This document shows positions 57,001 through 64,000 of a DNA stretch of 64,000 nt, in pieces. Positions within the stretch are counted from its first letter, which is position 1. The number at the start of each line of letters is the position of its first letter. Position numbers and translations under genes: made by a program. Source of the stretch: Chryseolinea lacunae. Its GTDB lineage: Bacteria; Bacteroidota; Bacteroidia; Cytophagales; Cyclobacteriaceae. The notes beneath the pieces were generated by a model that saw only the letters and a list, made by a program, of their open reading frames with translations, did not search any database and had not been told where the DNA came from. The DNA is taken from contig NZ_JAERRB010000001.1 of NCBI RefSeq assembly GCF_016735595.1, positions 744,001 through 808,000 on the forward strand, read 5' to 3'.

Positions 57001-57277
57001 ACGGTAAGGGATTTTTACTCAGCATTGACAATAAGAATGCCAGTGCCCATACTGCCCTTGCCACGCTAAAAAACCACATCATCGCATCACACAACACCAC
57101 GAAACGATTGTTTTCCCCATAATCGCCGTTCCCACTGTAGAATATTATACCGGCCCGCGGCAACGCGAGCGTAGAAATTGCTCACCACCTACCGTGGACA
57201 GATTTCAACATCATTCCAGCAAACGAATTTGCAATCCGCGCTGCTTCGGCAAAACGGGAATGAGCATGTAGCGCGCT

Positions 57278-57895
57278 TTAAATGAAATGCTGCTGCACCG
57301 CCATCTTGATCAGCGTGGCGGTGTTCTTGGCTTCGAACTTGGTGAGCAAATTTTTGCGATGGGTGTCCACGGTGGTGGAGCTGATGAAAAGCTTTTCGGC
57401 AATCTCGTTGTTGGTAAGCCCTTCGGCAATGAGCACCAGCACTTCTTTTTCGCGACGCGTAATCACAGGCAGCTTAGCGTCCTTGTTGCTTTTCATGGTC
57501 ACGGAAGCATCGTGACTCAAATAGATGCGGCCGTCCATCACCGCGTCAATGGCTTCGATCAGTTCGTCGCGTGTGGCGTTCTTCAGGGTGTAGCCCGAGG
57601 CGCCGTTGTCGAGCATCTTCTGAATAAAACTCTGCTGGTTAAACGAGCTCAGTCCCACAATGTGCACGGCGGGATAATTTTCTTTCACCGTCTTGCACAG
57701 GTCAATACCGCTCATGTCGGGCAGGCTGATGTCCATCAGGATCACGTCGGGCTGTTGTTGCCGGAGAAATGCAAGACACGATGCCGCCGTCATGGCATGC
57801 CCCATCCACTCCACCCCCGCCTCGTGCTGCAGCAGCGAGCGAATGCCTTCCACAATCATGTAGTGGTCGTCGGTGATAAAAATCTTTGTTGCCAT
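57278..57895 (-). CDS. NarL/FixJ-type response regulator
   Basis: A 205-aa regulator: receiver domain with D55 (VILMDISLPD) and DD at 9-10, then a LuxR-type HTH (TRREKEVLVLIAEGLTNNEIAEKL region, about 140-200). The ATG at 57895 starts the receiver fold; the frame is open 49 codons upstream into the divergent gene's leader, which is not believed. No kinase is adjacent. The divergent HAMP-GAF protein could be in the same pathway but lacks a kinase domain. Confidence 0.93.
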   Translation of the reverse strand: MATKIFITDDHYMIVEGIRSLLQHEAGVEWMGHAMTAASCLAFLRQQQPDVILMDISLPDMSGIDLCKTVKENYPAVHIVGLSSFNQQSFIQKMLDNGASGYTLKNATRDELIEAIDAVMDGRIYLSHDASVTMKSNKDAKLPVITRREKEVLVLIAEGLTNNEIAEKLFISSTTVDTHRKNLLTKFEAKNTATLIKMAVQQHFI

Positions 57896-58380
57896 GCGGT
57901 TGGTTTTGTTCCGTAGGTGCCCGGGCGCCTTGCTGTGGAATGTACGTTCTGTTTTCGAATCAAAAAAATGGAACGCACCATCATTCCTCATCACCACACA
58001 AAGTAACATACCACTGCGTCGTGCCGCGTCCTTGTTTTCCATGATTTTTCACACGCTTCACAAACGGCAGACATGCGCAATATGTCAAAAAGTTTGGGCG
58101 TGTCCCTCCGCCTGCAGGCGGAGGGACAGGCTGTCCGCTACAAGTCCTCGCCTCATCGCGCCATCCCCCGCGGCTGTGGGCTTTCCACTGCCATCCTTCA
58201 CGCAGGGTTGGGTTGGTGGCAAGTGCCCCACACCCAAAGCGCATCCCATTCCATCGGCACTTGGGCAAGTTCAACTTGTTAATATAACGGTAACGTTCTC
58301 CTCGCCGCGGGGTAATGCCGGGTGTGTTACTTTGGAAGGTTAAAGTCCCTTCTCACACCTGAACCGTATTTTTTTTGACG
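57896..58380. repeat. Divergent intergenic region with a repeat element
   Basis: No gene is supported. It contains a 28-bp perfect palindrome at 58101-58128, followed by a GGCTGTCCGCTACAAG segment and, about 55 nt on, a diverged second copy (GGGCTTTCCACTGCCATCC, 58168-58197). This looks like a composite repeat of the kind scattered in Bacteroidota genomes. Confidence 0.55.
58101..58128. repeat. 28-bp perfect palindrome
   Basis: TGTCCCTCCGCCTG directly abuts its exact reverse complement CAGGCGGAGGGACA. There is no loop and no T tract, so it is not a terminator. Confidence 0.85.
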
Positions 58381-60240
58381 ATGAAAGACTTCATCTTGGG
58401 GTTGCGCATCCGCATCAAGTTGCTGGCTGCCTTCGGATCACTTTTGCTGCTTTCGGTCCTGCTCATCATTTTTTCGGTGTCGTCTATCGATCGGATCATC
58501 TACTTCAAGGGCATCAACGAAAAAGCCGATCTGCTGAAACTACAGCTGGAAACCATGGACCTGGCCCTTCGTGAATTCATCTATGAAGGCTACAAATCAA
58601 AATCATTCCTCGAACAGCAGCAGTCGCCGGTGTTGGACTCGTTCATGGAAAACTATGCGCAAGCCAAGATCGTGATCACCCAATTCGAGACCTTGCCGGC
58701 CGGCGCAACGGACCGAAACATTTCCCAAACCCTCATCGCCCCGCTCGACAGTCTGCAACAGAATTTCCAACAGCTGGTGGCCCTGCTGAAAACCCGCGGC
58801 TTCAAAGACTACGGCCTGGAAGGCACCCTCCGCAAAGCCATACACAACGTCGAGAACTCCGGCGTGGACTTCGACAAAAGCACCATGCTCATGCTGCGTC
58901 GTCACGAAAAAGATTTTTTCCTTCGCAAGGACCTCAAGTATCTCGACGAATTCAATCAACGTTTCGACATCTTCAGCACACAGCTAACCACCAGTGGCGG
59001 CACGGCCCTGTTGCCCCACTTGCAGCACTACAAGACAGAATTCAACAACGTGGTGGCCATCGAAAAACAAATCGGCCTCACCGAAGATCAGGGCCTTCGC
59101 GGGCGCATCAAAAACTATTTCACGGTCATTCGCCCGCACATAGAGGCCATCCGAACCCAGGTGAAAGAACGCAACGAGGCCCAGATCGACAGCACGCAAT
59201 GGATCTTATGGATCATCTTCTCGGTGCAGATTGTGGTGGGCATCGCCATGGCGCTGGTCTATGCCAACCTGCTCACCCGGTCCATCAAAGAAATCCGCAG
59301 TGGCATGCAAAAGCTGGCGGCAGGCATTTTTCCCGACAAACTTCACGTGCTCAGCACCGAAGAAATCGGTCAAACCAAAATGGCATTCAACCAATTCATA
59401 GACCGTCTGCGGGCGGCCACCACCTTTGCCGAGCGCCTTGGCTCCGGCGACCTCGGCATGCGCTATGAAGACCAATATGCCAACGACGTGCTGGCGCGAT
59501 CGCTGGTGAGCGCGCAGGAAAAATTGAACCATGCCGAAGAACACCAACGCAAAATAAACTGGATGAACGAAGGCATGGCCCGCTTCAACGACGTGCTGAA
59601 GAACGAAGCCGAAGCCCTCGAAACCGTGGGCGACCGCATCCTGAAACTGATGGTCGATTACCTGCATACCAACCAGGGCGCGCTCTACATTTTGCAAGGC
59701 CACGACAACGATCGTCACCTCGAACGGCTCTCCACCTATGCCTACGCCAAAAAGAAATTCACCAACGATCGCGTCACTCCCGGAACCGGCCTCATCGGCC
59801 AGTGCGTGCTCGAAGGAGAAACCATCTACCTCAAAGATGTTCCCGACGATTTCATAAAGATCACCTCAGGCCTCGGCGAGGCCACACCACGCAACATCGT
59901 GCTGGTGCCATTGCAAGTACGAAAGCGCGTGATGGGTGTGCTGGAACTGGCATCGTTCAAGATGCTGCTTCCGCACGAGGTGGAGTTTGTGGAGCGCATC
60001 GCCGAAAGCATCGCCACCCTGCTGCTCAACAAACAAACCTCGTCCGAAACACGCCGCCTGCTGGAAGAGTCGCGACAGCGCGCCGACGTGCTCTCCCAAA
60101 AAGAAGAACTGATGCGCGAAAATGCCGAAGAGCTTCTGGCCACCCAGGAAGAAATGCACCGCCAACGCGAAGCCCTCGAAGCCGAAATAAGAAGTCTGAA
60201 ACAACGCCTGGCACTCGCCGAAACATTGGTGGAATCATAG
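58381..60240 (+). CDS. Membrane HAMP-GAF sensor without an output domain
   Basis: A 619-aa protein with helix 1 (about 14-36), a large periplasmic helical region (about 37-280), helix 2 (about 283-305, WIIFSVQIVVGIAMALV), a HAMP domain (about 306-360), a linker helix, a GAF domain (about 415-545; GALYILQGHDND, VTPGTGLIGQCVLEGETIYL) and a C-terminal coiled coil (about 545-619). No kinase, cyclase or methyl-accepting domain is present, so it must pass its signal through a partner. Start is the ATG at 58381; a TTG two codons earlier is also possible. Confidence 0.85.
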   Translation: MKDFILGLRIRIKLLAAFGSLLLLSVLLIIFSVSSIDRIIYFKGINEKADLLKLQLETMDLALREFIYEGYKSKSFLEQQQSPVLDSFMENYAQAKIVITQFETLPAGATDRNISQTLIAPLDSLQQNFQQLVALLKTRGFKDYGLEGTLRKAIHNVENSGVDFDKSTMLMLRRHEKDFFLRKDLKYLDEFNQRFDIFSTQLTTSGGTALLPHLQHYKTEFNNVVAIEKQIGLTEDQGLRGRIKNYFTVIRPHIEAIRTQVKERNEAQIDSTQWILWIIFSVQIVVGIAMALVYANLLTRSIKEIRSGMQKLAAGIFPDKLHVLSTEEIGQTKMAFNQFIDRLRAATTFAERLGSGDLGMRYEDQYANDVLARSLVSAQEKLNHAEEHQRKINWMNEGMARFNDVLKNEAEALETVGDRILKLMVDYLHTNQGALYILQGHDNDRHLERLSTYAYAKKKFTNDRVTPGTGLIGQCVLEGETIYLKDVPDDFIKITSGLGEATPRNIVLVPLQVRKRVMGVLELASFKMLLPHEVEFVERIAESIATLLLNKQTSSETRRLLEESRQRADVLSQKEELMRENAEELLATQEEMHRQREALEAEIRSLKQRLALAETLVES

Positions 60241-60298
60241 GGAACGGTTGCGCGTTCACGGCCCGAATGAGGCAACGCGATCGCGAAAACCTGCGCAT

Positions 60299-60334
60299 AA
60301 AAAATCCAACCCGATGAAGGATTGGATTTTTTTT
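60299..60334. terminator. Bidirectional terminator
   Basis: Arms AAAATCCAA (60301-60309) and TTGGATTTT (60322-60330) with T tracts on both sides; between the convergent HAMP-GAF and GIN genes. Confidence 0.8.
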
Positions 60335-60353
60335 CTTCCGAGAAGAATATCGC

Positions 60354-61103
60354 TTAGTTCAGCTTGTTGATTTCCGTGCGGCCAAAGATGAGGCCCTTGT
60401 TCACGCTGGCGTCGCCGTTATACGAAATCTGCGATTCGCCAAAGGCGTTTATTTTCAGTTGGTCCTGGGTGCTCAGTTTAAGTTTGCTTTCACCAAAGAT
60501 GTTGGCGGTGGCCGAATAGCTTTTCAGTTCCTGGGTGTCGATTCGGTTGTCGCCAAACAATTTGTATTTCTGGAATTCAGCTTTGCCGCCTTTGATCCGA
60601 AGTTTGTTCTCGCCATAGAGGCTTGTTTTCAGATAGTCGCTTTTCACAGAGGCCAGCGTAATTTCGTTTTCACCATACGCCTTCAGCACAAACTTTTCGG
60701 CGGTGAGCGGGCTCTTGCAAGTGAGTTCCTGGTTGCCGCGAATTTCCAGGTGTTCCAATTGTCTGTAGGTCACATAGGCCGTCACGGTCACATCGTGATA
60801 GATGCCTCTCCGGCCGTGGGGCGACACGCGTTCGTTGCGCTCGGTCACTTTGGCGTCTTCGAGGTAAACGCGCAGGGTATGCCCGTGAACTTTGATGTTG
60901 ATTTTGTCGGCATTCACATTGGAGTAGACCAGGCGGATGCTTTCGTGGTCGCCCTGTTCCAGAATGAGGTTGATTTTGGGTGAGGCCACCACTTTGCGGA
61001 AGGGCTTCAGGTCGCGCGAAATTTCTTTGGCATCTTGCGCGGCGAGGCTCAGGCTGGCAAACAGCAGCGCGGCGAGGAGGGTGTTTCTTGAAAAGGGTTT
61101 CAT
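60354..61103 (-). CDS. GIN-domain (DUF2807) exported protein
   Basis: A 249-aa protein with a signal peptide (MKPFSRNTLLAALLFASLSLAAQ) and a DUF2807 beta-solenoid. Turns carry a repeated (Y/F)GE(N/S/D) motif (YGENEI, YGENKL, FGDNRI, FGESKL, FGESQI) instead of the SGAS ladder of the other GIN protein. It is exported but lacks a lipobox cysteine. Its upstream element is shared with the other GIN gene. Confidence 0.85.
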   Translation of the reverse strand: MKPFSRNTLLAALLFASLSLAAQDAKEISRDLKPFRKVVASPKINLILEQGDHESIRLVYSNVNADKINIKVHGHTLRVYLEDAKVTERNERVSPHGRRGIYHDVTVTAYVTYRQLEHLEIRGNQELTCKSPLTAEKFVLKAYGENEITLASVKSDYLKTSLYGENKLRIKGGKAEFQKYKLFGDNRIDTQELKSYSATANIFGESKLKLSTQDQLKINAFGESQISYNGDASVNKGLIFGRTEINKLN

Positions 61104-61144
61104 ACGGGAGAATGCTTTTAAAATGTTAAGGGGGTTTGAGCAGA

Positions 61145-61171
61145 GACAACAGACGCGGCCTTTACCCCTAT
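61145..61171 (-). promoter_or_regulatory. Putative ECF-type promoter, GGGGTA-N12-GTTGTC
   Basis: Minus-strand CATAGGGGTA, 12 nt, then GTTGTC, ending 42 nt before the start of the GIN gene. It is the same arrangement as at 26240-26266. Confidence 0.5.
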
Positions 61172-61255
61172 GCTACGTTCACAATTTTTTTCGACCGTTC
61201 CGGAACAGCCACATAGTCTAGACTTGGAAACGCGGACAAAGGTTGCACCTGCCCC

Positions 61256-63676
61256 CTATTCATTTCGCAAAGATTTCACAGGGTTGCCCCGCGCAGCCCG
61301 GCCGGCCTGATAGCCCACCGCAGCAAACGCGATGACAAAACTGATGACGCCGGCCAGCAAAAACGCCAGCCATGGAAACGAAATCCGGTAGGCAAACTGG
61401 TTCAGCCAGACATACACAGCCCAGGCTGCCACGGGCCAGGCCAGCACATTGGCCGCCACCACCAACTTCAAAAAATCGCGGTTCATCATCAGCACAATGT
61501 CGTTCACCGTGGCGCCCATCACTTTGCGGATACCGATCTCCTTCGTGGCCTGCTCGGCTTTGAATGACGCCAGCCCCAGAAGTCCCAGGCACGCAATGAA
61601 GATGGCCAGCGAGGTAAACAGAAAAAAGATGGTGCCCAGCTTTCGTTCTGCCGCCTGCTTCGCCTCAAAATTTTTGTCGAGGAAAACGTATTCGAAAGGC
61701 GCGTCGGGCGCATATTTTTTCCAGAATGTGCGGATCAGCGCCAGCTTCTCTTCCGTGTTTTCCTTTGTGATGCGGATGGCCATCTCCCAGTTTGGCTCCG
61801 GCCCCAGCACCACCGCCAGCGGTTGCACGGGCTCCTTCAACGATTGAAAATTAAAATCCTGAAGAATGCCAATCACTTCGCGCGCGCGTCCATCGTGGTC
61901 ATAGTTTGTAACGAGCTTTTTCCCCTTAAATTTTTCCCAGCCAAGTTTTTTTGCCGCGGTCTGGTTTAGGATGATCGCGTTGCTGTCGCTGGCAATCTGG
62001 CTGGAAAAGAAGCGGCCCTCGGCCAGGGTGTAGCGCATGGTCTCCAGGTGGTCGGCATCCATTTCGTAGACCGCCAGCAAATATTCCGTCTTCGAATCGA
62101 CTGGGCGAAACACCGACTGCCAGTCGACCTGAGGTGGCAGGCGGTTGGCGTAGCTGGCCGAGCTGATCTCGGGATAACTCATCAGCTCCCGCTTGAAGGT
62201 GATGCCATTCTTGCGAAGGTTCTTGGTGTGGAGCAGGTTCACCACATTGGCTTTGTCAAAGCCCAACGCGGCGCGCTGAATGAAACGCAATTGTTCATAG
62301 ACCGCCAGCGTGGCAATGATCAGCACCGTGGAAATAAAAAACTGGAACACCACCAGCACATTGCGCAGACTAAAACCCTTGCGGGGAATGCGCAGCTTGC
62401 CCGTGAGCACTTCCACCGGGTTGAACCGCGACAGGTAGTAGGCCGGATAGCTTCCCGCCAGCAACCCCACCAACATCACAAATAGCACGAGGCTCGTAAA
62501 AAACACCGGACGAAAAAGCGTTGTGACGTGAAGTTGTTTTTCGGTGAAATAATTGAGCACCGGCAACAACACCACAATACCAAAAAGCGACAGTCCAACC
62601 GAAATCAACACATAACAATACGACTCCACCAAAAACTGTCCCACCAGTTTGCCATAGGGCGCACCCACTGTTTTGCGCACCCCCACTTCCTTGGCCCGCG
62701 TAGACGACCGGGCCGTGGACAGGTTCATGAAGTTGATGCAGGCCAGCAACGTTACCAGCACGGCAATGGAGCCAAAGATGTAGATGTATTGAATGTCGCC
62801 GTTGACTTCGATCTCGTCGCTCAGTTGCGAGTGGAGGTGAATGTCGGGCAAGGGTTGGGCAAAAAAGTGGAGACGGTTTCCCCGCGATGTGAACGCAACC
62901 CAATCCTGGTGTGTGCCTTGTCCCACTTCGCGTCCCACATTCTTTTCGGTGAGCGCGTTAAACTTTGCCATCGCGCTGTCGGGCGAAGCGCCGGGTTTTA
63001 GTTTGGCATACGTCACCAGCTTGCGTGTCATCCAGTCGCCGGTGTTGGCTTCATCCCACGAAATGAGCGACAGCACAAGCGTGAACCGGAAATGCGAATT
63101 CAAGGGAGGGTCTTCGGCAATGCCCGACACTTTCACGATATAACCCTGCGCCAGCACCAACGATTTTCCGATGGGCGTTTTATCACCCTTGCCCTTATAG
63201 TCGAAGTAGCGGCGGGCAGCCGATTCGGTAATCACAACCTTGCCATCGCCGTGCAGCACCGAGTCGGGATGACCTTCCACGAGGTTGAAGTGAAAGAACC
63301 TGAAAAAATTTTCGTCGGCCAGCAACAGCTTGGCTTCGGTGAACACGCGATCCTGATACCGCACCGGAAACGTGGCCCAGCACGCCATGCGCAAGGTGCT
63401 TGCCACATCGGGAATTTCTTTTTGCAGCGCGGCTGCCACGGGGCCGCCGGTTTGGGCCGAGCTGAACGTGCGCCCTTCAATGGCGCCGCTAAAACCGATG
63501 CGGTAGGTGTCGTCTGCATCGGGATGAAAACGATCGTAGCTCAACTCGTCGCGTATGTAGAGAATGATCAGCAGCGTGCACGTGATGCCGATGGTGAGGC
63601 CGGCGATGTTGATCATGGAATACCCCTTGTGCCGGAGCATGAACCGAAGAACAATTTTCAGGTAATTCTTAACCAT
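61256..63676 (-). CDS. ABC transporter permease, long FtsX/MacB type
   Basis: An 806-aa Bacteroidota-type permease made of two fused MacB_PCD-FtsX halves: helix 1 (about 20-42, MINIAGLTIGITCTLLIILYI), periplasmic domain, three helices (about 285-410; RAKEVGVRKTVGAPYGKL), second helix/periplasmic part, then three C-terminal helices with EQATKEIGIRKVMGAT. Such proteins are linked to export of antimicrobials or lipoproteins; no ATPase is adjacent here. Confidence 0.92.
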   Translation of the reverse strand: MVKNYLKIVLRFMLRHKGYSMINIAGLTIGITCTLLIILYIRDELSYDRFHPDADDTYRIGFSGAIEGRTFSSAQTGGPVAAALQKEIPDVASTLRMACWATFPVRYQDRVFTEAKLLLADENFFRFFHFNLVEGHPDSVLHGDGKVVITESAARRYFDYKGKGDKTPIGKSLVLAQGYIVKVSGIAEDPPLNSHFRFTLVLSLISWDEANTGDWMTRKLVTYAKLKPGASPDSAMAKFNALTEKNVGREVGQGTHQDWVAFTSRGNRLHFFAQPLPDIHLHSQLSDEIEVNGDIQYIYIFGSIAVLVTLLACINFMNLSTARSSTRAKEVGVRKTVGAPYGKLVGQFLVESYCYVLISVGLSLFGIVVLLPVLNYFTEKQLHVTTLFRPVFFTSLVLFVMLVGLLAGSYPAYYLSRFNPVEVLTGKLRIPRKGFSLRNVLVVFQFFISTVLIIATLAVYEQLRFIQRAALGFDKANVVNLLHTKNLRKNGITFKRELMSYPEISSASYANRLPPQVDWQSVFRPVDSKTEYLLAVYEMDADHLETMRYTLAEGRFFSSQIASDSNAIILNQTAAKKLGWEKFKGKKLVTNYDHDGRAREVIGILQDFNFQSLKEPVQPLAVVLGPEPNWEMAIRITKENTEEKLALIRTFWKKYAPDAPFEYVFLDKNFEAKQAAERKLGTIFFLFTSLAIFIACLGLLGLASFKAEQATKEIGIRKVMGATVNDIVLMMNRDFLKLVVAANVLAWPVAAWAVYVWLNQFAYRISFPWLAFLLAGVISFVIAFAAVGYQAGRAARGNPVKSLRNE

Positions 63677-63767
63677 TGTTTTTAAACGCTACCAATATAC
63701 TAGATTCATAGAGGTAGTCCACGGCTTGTCACTGCTTCGGTTTCATTTTCTACGCGATACACCATCA

Positions 63768-64000
63768 TCACGGTTTCGAGGTCGTAGCATAGCCCGGGCC
63801 GTGCAACACCACGCCGCTCCGCGTTCCGTTGTGTTTGCCGTCTTCAATCACCAGTTGTCCGTTCACGATCACATGGCGGAAGCCGGTCGAAAAAGAATGC
63901 GGCTGGCTAAACGTGCTCTTGTCGCCCACGGTCTTTTCATCGAACACCACGATGTCGGCGGCGAGGCCTTCGCGAATCATGCCGCGGTCGCGAAGCTGAA
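63768..64000 (-). CDS. D-aminoacylase-like amidohydrolase, C-terminal part (gene runs off window)
   Basis: The frame is open to the right edge; 77 residues are seen. [20 protein letters not shown], then [24 protein letters not shown] and [12 protein letters not shown] match the C-terminus of N-acyl-D-amino-acid deacylases and related amidohydrolases. The catalytic part lies outside the window. Confidence 0.85.
   Translation of the reverse strand, partial: QLRDRGMIREGLAADIVVFDEKTVGDKSTFSQPHSFSTGFRHVIVNGQLVIEDGKHNGTRSGVVLHGPGYATTSKP

Overview
The window looks like a chromosomal segment of a Bacteroidota bacterium, most likely of the Cytophagales (Chryseolinea/Ohtaekwangia-like; inferred from gene content, not from a search). 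Supporting signs are a SusC/SusD pair with a FecI-type sigma factor and a FecR anti-sigma factor, GIN-domain (DUF2807) proteins, Bacteroidota-type ABC permeases of the FtsX/MacB class, small DUF2795 and DUF486 proteins, frequent TAnnTTTG promoter -7 elements, and the general lack of Shine-Dalgarno sequences.

Layout. Positions 1-69 hold the tail of an unidentified plus-strand gene. Positions 457-16134 are a compact minus-strand division and cell-wall (dcw) cluster, transcribed mraZ-rsmH-ftsL-ftsI-murE-mraY-murD-ftsW-murG-murC-ftsQ-ftsA-ftsZ. A promoter with overlapping MraZ-type repeats lies in front of it and a strong terminator closes it at 222-262. Positions 16323-25177 hold a CoA-transferase, a TlpA-like lipoprotein, mnmA, two tandem membrane-anchored J-domain proteins (the second frameshifted), a DUF502 protein, a tiny lipoprotein joined to cmk, a small coiled-coil protein and a MATE exporter. 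Positions 25497-31356 hold a GIN-domain lipoprotein, an aldehyde dehydrogenase, the rplM-rpsI-rpsB-tsf operon and an RluA-type pseudouridine synthase. The latter probably ends an operon with an S9 peptidase and a PhoB/PhoR-like two-component system (to 35414). Then come a PF10023-like aminopeptidase, recA, a beta-propeller amidohydrolase, a cysteine-peptidase-like protein, an ABC permease and queA.

Positions 44818-46131 carry a MntA/HepT (nucleotidyltransferase/HEPN) toxin-antitoxin pair that runs by a 4-nt overlap into the essential isoprenoid gene ispD. This is followed by a DUF2795 protein, ettA and a DUF486 membrane protein. The 48.8-49.3 kb gap is filled by REP-like palindromic modules. 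Positions 49365-56083 form an ECF sigma-FecR-SusC(STN)-SusD uptake locus; a nearly identical split 28-nt element precedes both the sigma gene and fecR. The right end has a DUF4142 lipoprotein, a NarL-type regulator divergent from a HAMP-GAF sensor without an output domain, a second GIN-domain protein, an FtsX-type permease and the C-terminus of a D-aminoacylase-like protein running off the edge.

Points that most deserve attention are the TA pair coupled to ispD, the duplicated J-domain membrane proteins with a single-base frameshift, two pairs of repeated GGGG(A/T)-type promoter elements (one in front of sigma and fecR, one in front of the two GIN genes), the MraZ box, and the palindromic repeats. 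No tRNA, rRNA, CRISPR array, insertion sequence or prophage gene was recognised.
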